DNA of 64,000 bases, taken from Thalassomonas viridans. Its GTDB lineage: Bacteria > Pseudomonadota > Gammaproteobacteria > Enterobacterales > Alteromonadaceae. The notes beneath the pieces were generated by a model. It did not search any database. It was not told the origin of the DNA and saw only the letters and a program-made list of their open reading frames with translations. Of this stretch, positions 8,256-18,489 are shown one piece after another. The translations under genes and the position numbers were made by a program. How positions within the stretch are numbered: the stretch's first letter is position 1; each line of letters starts with the position of its first letter. The stretch covers positions 4,774,001-4,838,000 of the forward strand of contig NZ_CP059733.1 in assembly GCF_000948985.2 (NCBI RefSeq). Reading direction: 5' to 3'.

Positions 8256-10673
8256 ATGATAATGCAGGATTTCAAATACGCATTGCGCCTTTTGGGCAAA
8301 AAACCCGGGTTTACCGTGTTAACCACCCTGGTAATGGCAACCGGGATAGGCTTAAGCCTGTACCTGTTCAGCTTCTTTAATACCGTTTTGTTTAAAGACC
8401 TGCCCTTTAAAAATAGCGGTTCCCTGGTGGTGGTTTCCAGCATGGAAAACCGGGTCAGGGACTTTGATGAGCTCAATACCCTGGACTACAAAGAGATCAA
8501 AAGCAGCCTCAAAGGCATGTCCGACCTGCTTGCCTATCACAGCTCCAACGTCAATGTCGTCGGCCGGGACGGTTCTCGCCGTTATAATGCCACCTACACC
8601 CAGCCGGGCATGTTTGAGATCACTCATACCCAGCCCGTATTGGGCAGAGGCTTTAACCAGAAAGAGCAACAAAGGGGTGGCGAAGCCGTGGTGGTGATCA
8701 GCTACGACATCTGGCAAAACCAGTTTGCCGGCGATGAACAGGTTTTAGGCCAGATATTGCGCGTTAACGGCAGGAACCACCGCATCCTCGGAGTCATGCC
8801 CGACGGCTATTTTTTCCCCAACGTTTCCGAGCTGTGGATACCGCTGCACCTGGATAACGGCCGGTTAACGCGCCAGGACGCCGGTACCGTTTACGGCCTT
8901 GGTCATCTGGATCCCGGCGTCAGCAAAGAGGACATCAATAAACAGCTGGATGTGATCATGGCGCGTATCGAGGACAAGTACCCGAAAAGCAACCATAATA
9001 TCGGCGCCTATACCGATACTATCCCGATGAGTTCGGTCGGGGGCGGCATTGCCGTGGTCTATTCCATGCTGGTGGTGGCAATATTGATCCTAATCCTGGC
9101 GGCCATCAATGTCGGCAACCTGCTGTTATCCCGCGCGGTGGAGCGCAGCAAGGAAACCGCCATCCGCGTGGCCCTGGGAGCGCCGCGTTCTCGCCTGATC
9201 AGCCAGATGTTATGGGAAAGCATTATTATCTGTACCCTGGGGGGGGTAATCGGCCTATTGGTGGTTGCCTGGGGACTGGAAGTCACCCAATCCATCACCG
9301 CCGGCTTTTTCGTGGAAAAACCCAGCTTCTGGTGGAAGTTCGGCCTGGATGCCTTTGTGCTGAAGATGTTTTTTGCTTTTGTTGTTTTCACTGTGCTGAT
9401 GACGGGCTTGCTGCCGGCATGGAAAAATTCCGGGGAAAACTTTAATGCCGCCCTGCGCGACGGTACCCGCGGCGCACAGGGAAAAAAGGCAGGCCGCTTG
9501 AACAAGATGCTGGTGATCAGTGAAATACTCATTTCGATCACTGTGCTGATAGGGGCCGGCGTTATGGTGGTTTCCAGCTATGTCCGTACTAACGTCGATA
9601 TAGGAGCCAATCCCGACAACATATTAACCGCCACCATCAAGTTGCCGCGGGCCGACTATCCGACACCACAGCGGCAGAGCCAGCTGATCAAAACCCTGCA
9701 GGCAAACCTGGAAAGCAACAGTGGCATAGCGGATGTGATGATGCTTTCCACCTTACCCGGAAAAGCCAGCCAAACCCCGTTTATGGCGCTGGAAGGCAAA
9801 GTCTACCCGCTGGACCGCGGCTATCCCAAAGCCAACTATATTACCGTGACCCCGGGCACCCTGGGCAAACTGGGGGTTGAACTCAGGCAGGGACGTTACT
9901 TTAACAGCAGCGATCAGGGACTGGATAAAAGCACGGTATTGATCAGCGAAAGTTTCGCCGAACTGCATTTTGCCGGAGAAACCGTGCTCGGCAAACGCCT
10001 GCGCCTGGTAGAGCCCGGCGACTATAACCCCGAATGGCTGACCATAGTCGGCGTGGTAGAGCACACCCGCCAGGGAAGCACCGACAAAGGGGAGATCCCC
10101 TCGGTGTTTCGTCCCTACAGCCAGGCGCCGCTGCCGCAAATGACCATAGCCATGCACATGAAAACCGACAGTGGCACCACCACCCAACTGCTGCGCGATA
10201 CCCTCAAGGCCATAGATCCGGAATTGCCCGCCTTCAGGGTGGAAACCTATCACCAGAGCCTGGACCGTAATTACGCGCCGGTGCGCTTTATCAGCAAGGT
10301 GCTGCTGCTCTTCGGCATTGCCGCAGTTATTCTCGCCGGCAGCGGCATTTACGGGGTCATGTCTAACACCATCAACCAGAAAACCCAGGAAATTGGGGTG
10401 AAGCGTGCCCTGGGGGCGGATGACGAACGCATCGCCAGAGAACTGCTGTGGTCCGGCTTTAAACAGTTTTTAGCCGGCAGCATTCCCGGGTTGATCGCAG
10501 GTTGCGCCCTGGGGTTTGCCATGGCGCAGGTGATGGGGGTCGGCGGCGGCGCCATTATGCTGCTCGCCCTGTTCACCGCCATTACCATAGGCGCCGTCGT
10601 GATGGCGGCCACCTATTTCCCCGCCCGCAAGGCGCTGGAAATGGAACCCAGCCAGGCACTGCATTATGAATAA
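8256..10673 (+). CDS. ABC transporter permease (MacB-PCD/FtsX type, eight-helix)
   Basis: About 806 residues with two copies of the MacB periplasmic core plus FtsX permease unit. N-terminal helix around residues 20-40, periplasmic segment, three helices around 270-400 (VVYSMLVVAILILILAAINVGNLLL; SRAVERSKETAIRVALGAPR coupling motif), a second single helix near 430, a second periplasmic segment and three helices at the C terminus (…EIGVKRALGADDERI motif). This duplicated form is the peptide/antibiotic-efflux type of permease and works as a monomeric pseudo-dimer. Start ATG 8256 is preferred to TTG 8250 because AGGGGAG at 8242-8248 is then correctly spaced. It acts with the adaptor and ATPase upstream. 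Confidence 0.9.
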   Translation: MIMQDFKYALRLLGKKPGFTVLTTLVMATGIGLSLYLFSFFNTVLFKDLPFKNSGSLVVVSSMENRVRDFDELNTLDYKEIKSSLKGMSDLLAYHSSNVNVVGRDGSRRYNATYTQPGMFEITHTQPVLGRGFNQKEQQRGGEAVVVISYDIWQNQFAGDEQVLGQILRVNGRNHRILGVMPDGYFFPNVSELWIPLHLDNGRLTRQDAGTVYGLGHLDPGVSKEDINKQLDVIMARIEDKYPKSNHNIGAYTDTIPMSSVGGGIAVVYSMLVVAILILILAAINVGNLLLSRAVERSKETAIRVALGAPRSRLISQMLWESIIICTLGGVIGLLVVAWGLEVTQSITAGFFVEKPSFWWKFGLDAFVLKMFFAFVVFTVLMTGLLPAWKNSGENFNAALRDGTRGAQGKKAGRLNKMLVISEILISITVLIGAGVMVVSSYVRTNVDIGANPDNILTATIKLPRADYPTPQRQSQLIKTLQANLESNSGIADVMMLSTLPGKASQTPFMALEGKVYPLDRGYPKANYITVTPGTLGKLGVELRQGRYFNSSDQGLDKSTVLISESFAELHFAGETVLGKRLRLVEPGDYNPEWLTIVGVVEHTRQGSTDKGEIPSVFRPYSQAPLPQMTIAMHMKTDSGTTTQLLRDTLKAIDPELPAFRVETYHQSLDRNYAPVRFISKVLLLFGIAAVILAGSGIYGVMSNTINQKTQEIGVKRALGADDERIARELLWSGFKQFLAGSIPGLIAGCALGFAMAQVMGVGGGAIMLLALFTAITIGAVVMAATYFPARKALEMEPSQALHYE

Positions 10674-10771
10674 TACCTGAGCCGACTCCCTGGCGGCACC
10701 GTTTGGCTTAAGCTGACGGCGCCGCATTTTATTGGACAAGCAAGCCGCAAAAAAATATAGTCCCAAAAAGC

Positions 10772-10788
10772 AGTTAACCCGGTTAACT
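10772..10788. promoter_or_regulatory. Perfect palindrome before the activator gene
   Basis: AGTTAACC-C-GGTTAACT is a 17-base perfect palindrome in the 198-base gap between the permease and the sigma-54 activator gene, 84 bases before the activator start. It could be an operator. It differs from the double dyad at 5977-6011, although TCCCAAAAA just upstream (10761) resembles half of that site. No sigma-54 promoter is seen here. Confidence 0.35.
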
Positions 10789-10871
10789 TAAGCAAGTAAA
10801 GCAAGGAGAAATATCACCGGCCAGGCTGGCGCTAAAAACAAAGCGAAAACCAGGCCGGTATAAAATAACGC

Positions 10872-12290
10872 ATGAGCACATTAGGTAAAATTTTATTGGT
10901 TGATGACGATAACGACATCTTATCGGCATTAAAAATGCTTTTAGTTTCTGAAGGTTATCAAGTCAGCTTAACGCAAACTCCAGCAGCGGCCTTGGCGGCC
11001 CAAAATCGGGAAAATTTTGATCTGATCCTGATGGACCTCAATTATTCCCTGGACACCACCTCGGGGGAAGAAGGCCTGGCCCTGATTGAAGCAATCAGGA
11101 AAGCCGACGATGAAGTGCCGGTTGTGGTGATGACCGGCTGGGGCACCATAGAAGTAGCGGTGAGCACCATGCAAAACGGCGCCAATGACTTTATCCAGAA
11201 ACCCTGGGAAAACGATCGCCTGCTGGCCATTATCAATAACCAGCTCAAGCTGGCCAGCAGCCAGCAGCAATCAAAAAAGCTGACCCGGCAAAACCAGCTG
11301 TTGCAACAAGAGGTCAACGACGACCTCGGCGGCGACATTATCGCCCATTCACAAGCGATGCAGCAGGTGCTGGCAATGATCAACCAGGTGGCGCTAAGCG
11401 ACGCCAGCGTTTTGCTTACCGGCGAAAACGGTACCGGCAAAAGCCTGTTCGCCCGTTATATTCATGCCCATTCGCCGCGCAGCCATGCCCCGCAGATCAG
11501 CGTCAATATGGGGGCGGTAACCGAATCCCTGTTTGAAAGCGAAATGTTCGGCCATACCAAAGGCGCTTTCACCGATGCCAAATCCACCCGGATCGGCCGG
11601 TTCGAGCTTGCCGACGGCGGCAGTTTATTTCTGGATGAAATCGCCAATACCCCCTATTCCCAGCAGGGAAAACTGCTACGGGTGCTGGAAGACAGGGAGT
11701 TTGAAAAAGTCGGCGGCAATAAGACCCAACAGGTGGATATCCGGCTGATCTGTGCCACCAACGCCGATCTCAGCCAGGCGGTTGAACAGCAAACATTCCG
11801 CAAAGACCTGCTCTACCGTATTAATACCATCGCCATAGAAATTCCGCCGCTGAGAAACCGCCGGGAAGATATAGTGCCCCTGGCCCGCTCTTTTCTGACC
11901 CGGACCGCCGCCAAGTACGGCAAAGCTCCTCTGCCCCTGAGTCTGGCAGCACAGGAGGCGCTTACCGCCTATGACTGGCCCGGCAATATCCGCGAGCTGC
12001 ACCATGTGATGGAGCGGGCACAGATATTATCCCAGGGCGAAGAAATCAACCCGCAGGCTTTGGGCCTGCCGTCCACCCAGGCTCCCGCTAAACCCCAGAG
12101 CCAGGATACAAGCACACCGGCGACACTGGGACAAGGCAAAGACGGCAACCTGGCAACCCTGGCCTCCCTCGAACTGGAGATCCTCGAACAGCGCTTGTCC
12201 CATTTTAACGGCAATGCCGTCAAGGCCGCCAAATCACTGGGATTAAGCCGCAGCGCTTTTTACCGCAGACTGGGGAAAAGTGAACAATAA
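10872..12290 (+). CDS. NtrC-family sigma-54-dependent response regulator
   Basis: A 472-residue regulator. Residues 1-125 are a receiver (acidic pair in LVDDDND, phospho-Asp in LILMDLNYS, Lys in IQKPW). Residues about 150-385 are the AAA+ domain with Walker A GENGTGKS, the sigma-54 contact loop GAFTDA and Walker B GGSLFLDEI. The last 50 residues hold a Fis-type helix-turn-helix (AAKSLGLSRSAFYRRL). It should activate RpoN-dependent transcription when phosphorylated by the kinase encoded immediately downstream (TAATG overlap). The likely target is the sigma-54 promoter at 6087-6102, upstream of the efflux genes in this same locus. Confidence 0.93.
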   Translation: MSTLGKILLVDDDNDILSALKMLLVSEGYQVSLTQTPAAALAAQNRENFDLILMDLNYSLDTTSGEEGLALIEAIRKADDEVPVVVMTGWGTIEVAVSTMQNGANDFIQKPWENDRLLAIINNQLKLASSQQQSKKLTRQNQLLQQEVNDDLGGDIIAHSQAMQQVLAMINQVALSDASVLLTGENGTGKSLFARYIHAHSPRSHAPQISVNMGAVTESLFESEMFGHTKGAFTDAKSTRIGRFELADGGSLFLDEIANTPYSQQGKLLRVLEDREFEKVGGNKTQQVDIRLICATNADLSQAVEQQTFRKDLLYRINTIAIEIPPLRNRREDIVPLARSFLTRTAAKYGKAPLPLSLAAQEALTAYDWPGNIRELHHVMERAQILSQGEEINPQALGLPSTQAPAKPQSQDTSTPATLGQGKDGNLATLASLELEILEQRLSHFNGNAVKAAKSLGLSRSAFYRRLGKSEQ

Positions 12291-13672
12291 TGAGCAATCA
12301 CGGCCCGGCAGCCCCGAAAAAACTTTCTTTTGAAGCCCAGTTAACCCGGCTGTCGTTAACCGCTTCGCTGCCGCTTTTTTGCCTGCTGATCCCTGTGATG
12401 TTTTATGCCGGCATTTCCATATATCTGATTTTGCTGACGATATTGTTATCGGGACTGACCCTGGTATATTGCCATGTCAAAATTCACCAGAAATCCGCCT
12501 ACCAGTTCCGCAGTCTGACCAACATACTCGAAGCCATGCTACAGGATGATTACAGCTTGCGGGCCCGCTCGGACCACAACCACGACGCCCTCAACGAACT
12601 GGTGAAAACCATCAACGGCCTGGCGCAAAAGCTTAACCGCCAGCGTATAGAAACCGCCGAAAGCCAGTTATTGCTGCAAACGGTGATCAATAATATCGAC
12701 GTTGCCATAGTGGCGTTAAACGACCGGCAGGAGATCATGCTCAGCAACCCGGCTTCGGATAAACTCCTGGGCTTAACGGGCGATAACCCCAGGGCAAAGC
12801 CGGAATTGCTACCGCCGGCACTGCTGGAATCACTGCAGCCGGGCCAGAGCAAAGTAATGCCCTTGACCTTCGGCCAGCGCCAGGGGCGGTATAAAGTGCA
12901 TATGGAAGCCTTCAGGGAAACCGGGCTGCAGCACCGGCTGCTGTTTCTTACCGATGTCAGCTCCCTGCTCAGAAACGAAGAACGCAACGCCTGGCAAAGC
13001 CTGGTGCGGGTGATCAGCCATGAAATCAACAACTCCCTGGCGCCGATCGCTTCCATCAGCCAGACCTTAACCCGCTTGCTCACCCGCCAGCAGTTACAGG
13101 AAGCACATAAAGAGAATTTACTCGAAGGCCTGTCCATCATCTCGCAGCGCAGCCAGAACTTAAAAAACTTTGTTAACAGCTACAAACAGATTGCCCGGCT
13201 GCCGGAGCCGGATAAAAAGAAAACCGCCGTCACGGCATTGCTGGATAAGATCACGCCGCTTTTTCAGGAGCAATCCCTGGCCATAACACCGGGGGCCGAC
13301 ATAGAGCTGTTGATCGACCCGGTACAGATGGAGCAAGTGCTGATCAACCTGCTTAAAAATGCCCAGGAAGCCATGCACGGCCAACAAGGCGATGTCGGCC
13401 AGGAGCCACAGGCACCGGGGAAAATCACCATTTCCTGGCAGCAGGAAAATGACTTATTCATCCTGAAAATAACCGATGAAGGGACAGGTATCAGCAACCC
13501 CGAAAACCTGTTTGTGCCGTTTTATACCACCAAAAAACAAGGTTCAGGCATAGGCCTGGGGCTTTGCCGGCAGATACTGGAAATGCATCAGGGTAAGTTA
13601 AGCCTGGATAACCGCAACGATAAAACCGGCTGCGTCGCGGTAATAGAGTTGCCCCTGACGGAGCACTCATAA
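12290..13672 (+). CDS. Membrane sensor histidine kinase partner of the NtrC-type regulator
   Basis: A 460-residue kinase with two hydrophobic helices at about residues 28-64 and almost no periplasmic loop, so it probably senses a signal in or near the membrane. A HAMP-like linker and PAS-like region (about 110-230) follow. Then come the His box VISHEINNSLAPI and a HATPase domain with NLLKNAQEAM, DEGTGI and GSGIGLGL. This organisation is that of NtrY/AtoS-like kinases pairing with sigma-54 activators. Its start codon overlaps the regulator stop (TAATG). Confidence 0.9.
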   Translation: MSNHGPAAPKKLSFEAQLTRLSLTASLPLFCLLIPVMFYAGISIYLILLTILLSGLTLVYCHVKIHQKSAYQFRSLTNILEAMLQDDYSLRARSDHNHDALNELVKTINGLAQKLNRQRIETAESQLLLQTVINNIDVAIVALNDRQEIMLSNPASDKLLGLTGDNPRAKPELLPPALLESLQPGQSKVMPLTFGQRQGRYKVHMEAFRETGLQHRLLFLTDVSSLLRNEERNAWQSLVRVISHEINNSLAPIASISQTLTRLLTRQQLQEAHKENLLEGLSIISQRSQNLKNFVNSYKQIARLPEPDKKKTAVTALLDKITPLFQEQSLAITPGADIELLIDPVQMEQVLINLLKNAQEAMHGQQGDVGQEPQAPGKITISWQQENDLFILKITDEGTGISNPENLFVPFYTTKKQGSGIGLGLCRQILEMHQGKLSLDNRNDKTGCVAVIELPLTEHS

Positions 13673-13711
13673 CTGAGCACCAGGCTTAGCCATCCAGGCC
13701 CAAAGCCGGGC

Positions 13712-14410
13712 TTACTTCAAGCAGCGGCGGCCGCCGAAAGCTAGCAAGCCTAAGGCCAACATCACCAGGGCACTGGGCTCAGGTACGGTCACGGTATTTT
13801 CACCGCCCGTAATGCTCCGCACCAGGGCGACACCGTAGCGGCTCTCCCCCTGATCCGCCGGGGTAACCCAGTCTGATGTCAACATGGCAAGCGGAGCTAC
13901 TTCCCTGCCGGAGCTGGCAAAGCCATAATCATCACGCACATATGCCGAATTAATCCCGCCGTCCTGATTTTGGTCGTGGCCAAAATATGCCGAGGTAACC
14001 GCATATTCATCAAAAAAGTTGTCTTTGCTGTCATCGGCTATGGTATAAGTCGCCCCGAACAGTTCAACAAAATTGACATGGCTGCTGTCAACACCAAACA
14101 CGCCCCAGTTATCCTGGTAGAGCCCTTCATCCGTCGTCCAGGTATATTCCGGGAAAAAGTCAGAAAACAGCTGCGCCATCTGGTTGTTTGTGGCCAGGGA
14201 CCAGCCGTCATAGTCATTTAACACTTGCTCCACGGTAAGCCCGGCGGTTTCATCCCATTGCAGCCACTCAAGCGTCTCACCGGAGACAATATTGGTTTCC
14301 GTATCTAGGGTATAGCCGCTATGGCTGATTAGGGAAGCATTGGCGAAACTGCTATGCAATAAGACGATGCCCGCCAGGGCAAGATTCAAAAATTTTCCGT
14401 TCATAAACAC
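13712..14410 (-). CDS. Secreted PEP-CTERM sorting-domain protein
   Basis: A 232-residue protein with an N-terminal signal peptide (about 1-25, ending …SSFANA). A C-terminal PEP-CTERM tail follows the family pattern: VPEP motif, hydrophobic helix (ALVMLALGLLAFGG) and basic end RRCLK. Such tails direct proteins to an exosortase for cell-surface or biofilm-matrix anchoring. The middle resembles the EGETLEWLQWDET-containing proteins common in marine gammaproteobacteria; no enzymatic domain is recognised. No exosortase gene lies in this window. It is convergent with the histidine kinase gene. The 255-base gap on its 5' side shows no gene. Confidence 0.85.
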   Translation of the reverse strand: MFMNGKFLNLALAGIVLLHSSFANASLISHSGYTLDTETNIVSGETLEWLQWDETAGLTVEQVLNDYDGWSLATNNQMAQLFSDFFPEYTWTTDEGLYQDNWGVFGVDSSHVNFVELFGATYTIADDSKDNFFDEYAVTSAYFGHDQNQDGGINSAYVRDDYGFASSGREVAPLAMLTSDWVTPADQGESRYGVALVRSITGGENTVTVPEPSALVMLALGLLAFGGRRCLK

Positions 14411-14665
14411 ACCTTTCCATACTTTCCTGATTAATTAGAAAGTAACAACTAAAACAACAGGTTATTAATTGTTCGTCTTTATAGCACCTGACAGGGCTAT
14501 ATTCAAATATTCTTTTGAATCAATAACATGAAAAGTTCTCACTTAAGCAGGAAGAAGCGGGCATTTACAGGAAATAGTTGTCATCCGGCTTTCCCGCTGC
14601 GGCTATGGAATAGCAACAAACCGGCGACAGACCTATGCCCGGCACACAGACAAGACAGAAAACAA

Positions 14666-15112
14666 TCAGGCGGGTATTAACAACTTTTGAAAACTTATCT
14701 TGGCATCTACAGGGCTGGTTTTTTCCTGATAGCCGCTAATTTGGTAACCATTGGAGAGCAGCATCTTCATCATATGAGGATAGCGGTTCATGGATTTGAC
14801 GGTAATTCTCTTGTACCCCAGCTCAGCCACCTGGCTTTCCTGGGCCAGCAGGAGTTTTTTCGCTATGCCCCCGCTGCGGTAAGCAGGCAGCACCCCGCCC
14901 TGCCAGCTATAAAAAGTTCCCTCAGCGCCGGACGTTTCGTAACCCAGCTTAAAACCGGCAAGCTCGCCGTCCACTTCGGCAACTAGCAAGAGGTAAGGAC
15001 TTGACCCTATGCGTGCAAGCAAGTCCTTCACGGTTTCCGAGCCGTGCATTTCCGGAATACCGGCCTTGACGGCGATAGCTTCTTCAAAACTGCCCTGGCG
15101 AATATTTAGCAT
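14666..15112 (-). CDS. GNAT-family N-acetyltransferase
   Basis: A 148-residue protein covering one GNAT fold. The acetyl-CoA-binding motif A is seen as GVLPAYRSGGIAKKLL, followed by the conserved beta-strand/helix with NRYPHMMKMLLSNGY. Length and motifs are normal for small free-standing acetyltransferases; the substrate cannot be predicted. It lies immediately downstream of a broken LysR copy on the same strand. Confidence 0.8.
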   Translation of the reverse strand: MLNIRQGSFEEAIAVKAGIPEMHGSETVKDLLARIGSSPYLLLVAEVDGELAGFKLGYETSGAEGTFYSWQGGVLPAYRSGGIAKKLLLAQESQVAELGYKRITVKSMNRYPHMMKMLLSNGYQISGYQEKTSPVDAKISFQKLLIPA

Positions 15113-15146
15113 CTTTTCATTCCTGTTTATTTACCTGTTTATCTTG

Positions 15147-15422
15147 GCCTGTTCACCGTACAGATCCTGCACCCGGTCGCGGATAAAGTCCACCGCCACT
15201 TTCACTTTCGGCACTATGATTTCCTGTTTCTGATAGAGCAGATACACGGCAAAATTTTTATTGGTGGTCACGGACAGCCCAGGTTTAATAAAAAGCTGCC
15301 GCAACTGCCCGGAGGCGATATAAGGCGCCACCGCCCAGCGGGGCAGCATTAAAATGCCGCCCCCTGCAGCGCTTTTTCCAGCAGTCGAAGAGTCGGTTCA
15401 TAAAACCCTTTATGATTGAAAC
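15147..15422 (-). pseudogene. Decayed LysR-family regulator fragment (duplicate of 19277-20185)
   Basis: The 3' part of a LysR gene. Over about 200 bases it is nearly identical to the end of the intact LysR gene at 19277-20185 (about 15 differences counted by eye). A one-base deletion near 15350 (CCGCCCCCTG versus CCGCGCCCCTG) breaks the frame. Beyond the shared CCAGCAG at about 15384 roughly 90 bases are missing, and weak similarity resumes (AGTCGGT…CTTTATG) to about 15422. No DNA-binding domain remains. Together with the intact copy it brackets the AT-rich peptidase/lipoprotein pair. Confidence 0.85.
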
Positions 15423-15591
15423 ATAACCTAAAGGAAATTAATTGCGACTCAGCCCGCCATTACACAGCACCATTTAAGAATAAATCTCATAGAGTGTTGT
15501 CATAACCGGAACAAATCTCGATACCTGTTCTCGTTCAATGAGAGCTATAGAAAAATCAGGTTGTAAATTTTATTGCTTCCATTTGCATGAC

Positions 15592-18489
15592 TCAGCTCGC
15601 GGGAGATAACTCATATTCATCAAAATAAATGCGGGTTTGATTAAAATCAAAAATCTCTAAAGTCATAGTAGCCGTTTCTTCTATATCACCGACTTCGTAT
15701 AGCATACTCCACTCGCCTACAGGAGGACCATACAAGAATTTATGTTGTAGATACTTACGCCGGCCATCAGCTGTAGTCATACTCCAGCGAGCAGCAACAG
15801 CAGTTCTAACAGTGGAACCGTCAATCCCGGGAACATCCAAATCAAAAAGCACACCTATATGCAACTTTTTATTTTTACCATATGTATTCACTTGAGCGCC
15901 CGGAGCAACCAGCCGGTACTCACCATGGCCGCCAAATTTTTTACTCTCACGGTATTCAAAGATGCCGTCAGCCACATTTTCAAATGTTACATCTACTTCT
16001 GTTAACTGAAAACTTGCCATAGCAAATTGTTGCACCAACTCAAGCTCTTCTTGAGTTAAATCAGCATCCGCTAAAATCCATACAAGTGTTTTACTTACTT
16101 CTTTTGCCGCACTTCTAAACACCGCTTTAGAGCGTTCTTCATATTGTTTCAGTTCCATAAGCTCTATACAGCGCGCAACGTTTTTATACTTGCCTGGAGC
16201 AATGCAATAAAAACGCGCCAAGCGTATATTATTAAAGGGACTATCATCTAATTTCTGAGCTTTAGAAAGATGGCTTAAGGCAAGCCCCCAGTCCTGTGCC
16301 AGATGTTCTCCTTCCATATACATACGCCCCAGCCTTGCGTACGCTTTGGCAAAGCCAAGTTCTGCACTTTTTTGATAATATTGCACAGCTTTATCCATAT
16401 TCAAGGCAACTTGTTCGCCTGAATGATAGTAACTACCAAGGTTAAAGTTAGCTCTTGGGTGCCCGTAATCTGCAGCTTTTTGATAATAAAGCAATGCCTT
16501 TTGTTCATCATTATCTATACGAGCATCAGCACTAAAGCCATCTGCGATAATAGCGAAATCATAAGCTAATGCGAGCTTACTCTTTTCGCTAAGTATCCCT
16601 GGTTCAGGCATTTTTAGCTTCAAGGTACGTAACAAAAACTCACTTGTTATGGCTGCTTCATGCCTGTCACCATACCATGTACTGTGACCATGACCAGTAT
16701 CTCGATAAAACATGGTTTCAACAGAGTGATTATTGCGCCTCAAAATATATTTAAACCTATTAGAGTGCTCAAAGTCAGCAATATTGTCTTCCCGTCCGGC
16801 AATCAATAAAATCGGTGCTTTTAATTTATCAAAGAGGTACAGGGGGGATACATCCATCATACCATCATTAAAATTACCAACAGTTTTAGCTAAATAGTCA
16901 TGGTACTCTTTACCTGAACGATAATTACTGGCATTAAACAACAAGGGCAAATCATATACGCCAAATGCACCTACCACACAATCATATAATTGAGGGTGCT
17001 TGATCGCCAACATAGCCGCAGAATAACCGCCATAGCTTGCCCCTATCGCACACATATATTTAAATTCATGCGATTGCATAACTTGATTAACAGCACTCAT
17101 GATATCCTGCTCTATCAAGCGACCGAATTCTCCGACACCTTGCTCGGAAAAAGCCTTACCAAATCCAGAAGATCCTCTAAAGTTCACCCTGAGCACAGAA
17201 AATCCACGGCTTGCATAGTATTGCACTTCTTTGTTAAATCGATCACTCTCCTGAATCCCTATCGGTCCGCCATGTGGCATGACTAGCAAGGTTGAATGAT
17301 CAATATCTTGCGCCAAGGTCAAAAATGCTTCGATCTCAACACCGTCTGTGGTCTTAACCGCCATCTGTTTTGAAGGAGAAAAGCTCATACCTTGCAAGTC
17401 AGGATAAGAAACAAATAAACGTTTCGCCTGATCCGTATGCTGGTTATAAACGAAATATTGTCCCGGTTCACTAGAGCCATTTACATATAACAAGCTAATT
17501 TTTTTCTTTTCTATGTAATCAATGACATAAGCTTCCTGGTTAAAAAATGTTTTAGCCAGACGTTCATTAAAGCGCGCTTTACTTTTTTCAAAATAGAGTT
17601 TTTGGCTTAGCCCGTATTGTTTATACGTGACATAATCCAAACCGCCATTATTATCAAAACCAGCCGAAGTAATGTCATATTTTGGATGTTGGTAAATAAC
17701 CTCTCCAAAAGTTTGATCATTTATATTGAACTCACGCAACAACACCTTATCGCTATCTTTATTGGTCAGCACTGCTATAGTTTGTTCTGTTAAAAAATAT
17801 AGAACCTTAAAACTGAACTCATTATCTTCAAAGGTTATCACATTGTGCCATTTACCATCTTTCAACGATGCGTATTTAATAGAAAAAGTTTTCTCTTCGT
17901 CGTCAGTCTCACTGGTGATAATACGGTTCAGGTTCGCGTCGTATCTGTAATCACTGACATTGGAAGCATCATGTTCAACCTGATAGGCCTGAGCAAAATC
18001 ACCTTTAACCAGCCGATCAATATCTATAATATATAAATCATAAGAGGTAGATCTTGCCCGCCTGCGCTTCGCAAACATAACTTTACCTGGTTGTTCCGGT
18101 AAAATATGGACAAGATAGCCTTTTGTTTTGATCAGACTGAGTTCAACCGTTTTGTTCTTTAATTGACCAACGAAGTTAACATATTGATTATCAACAAGTA
18201 CGCTAAGATACAGCTGGCTATCGTTTAACCAGGTATAAGCATCTAATACGTTATCATTACCTAAAGCTACCCGGGATACTGATTTATTAGTGCTAAGTTC
18301 AAACAAATCGAGATAATGGTTTTTATCATTTCGATAATAACTGGTGACGTAATCAGCAGTTGGAGAAAGCTGTACCATGCCATTATCCGCATTAGTAAAC
18401 AGTGCATCCCCAGATAAGGGTTGAGCCACCAATAAAGCAGGTACAGCGAATCCCAGACATAAACATATCGCTTTAAAAAGGTACATCAT
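15592..18489 (-). CDS. Secreted S9 prolyl-oligopeptidase-like enzyme fused to Sel1 repeats
   Basis: A 965-residue protein with a signal peptide (about 1-22). Residues about 25-390 are a beta-propeller-like region. Residues about 400-640 are an S9 alpha/beta hydrolase with nucleophile Ser in GASYGGYS, Asp in AGREDNIADF and His in GHGHSTW. Residues about 660-780 contain Sel1/TPR-like repeats (ALLYYQKAADYGHPRANFNL and AVQYYQKSAELGFAKAYARL). A C-terminal beta-rich region of unknown type follows. S9 enzymes cleave short peptides; the Sel1 repeats could bind a partner. It overlaps the lipoprotein gene upstream by TAATG. The pair is AT-richer than its neighbours and uses different codons, suggesting transfer. 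Confidence 0.85.
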   Translation of the reverse strand: MMYLFKAICLCLGFAVPALLVAQPLSGDALFTNADNGMVQLSPTADYVTSYYRNDKNHYLDLFELSTNKSVSRVALGNDNVLDAYTWLNDSQLYLSVLVDNQYVNFVGQLKNKTVELSLIKTKGYLVHILPEQPGKVMFAKRRRARSTSYDLYIIDIDRLVKGDFAQAYQVEHDASNVSDYRYDANLNRIITSETDDEEKTFSIKYASLKDGKWHNVITFEDNEFSFKVLYFLTEQTIAVLTNKDSDKVLLREFNINDQTFGEVIYQHPKYDITSAGFDNNGGLDYVTYKQYGLSQKLYFEKSKARFNERLAKTFFNQEAYVIDYIEKKKISLLYVNGSSEPGQYFVYNQHTDQAKRLFVSYPDLQGMSFSPSKQMAVKTTDGVEIEAFLTLAQDIDHSTLLVMPHGGPIGIQESDRFNKEVQYYASRGFSVLRVNFRGSSGFGKAFSEQGVGEFGRLIEQDIMSAVNQVMQSHEFKYMCAIGASYGGYSAAMLAIKHPQLYDCVVGAFGVYDLPLLFNASNYRSGKEYHDYLAKTVGNFNDGMMDVSPLYLFDKLKAPILLIAGREDNIADFEHSNRFKYILRRNNHSVETMFYRDTGHGHSTWYGDRHEAAITSEFLLRTLKLKMPEPGILSEKSKLALAYDFAIIADGFSADARIDNDEQKALLYYQKAADYGHPRANFNLGSYYHSGEQVALNMDKAVQYYQKSAELGFAKAYARLGRMYMEGEHLAQDWGLALSHLSKAQKLDDSPFNNIRLARFYCIAPGKYKNVARCIELMELKQYEERSKAVFRSAAKEVSKTLVWILADADLTQEELELVQQFAMASFQLTEVDVTFENVADGIFEYRESKKFGGHGEYRLVAPGAQVNTYGKNKKLHIGVLFDLDVPGIDGSTVRTAVAARWSMTTADGRRKYLQHKFLYGPPVGEWSMLYEVGDIEETATMTLEIFDFNQTRIYFDEYELSPAS

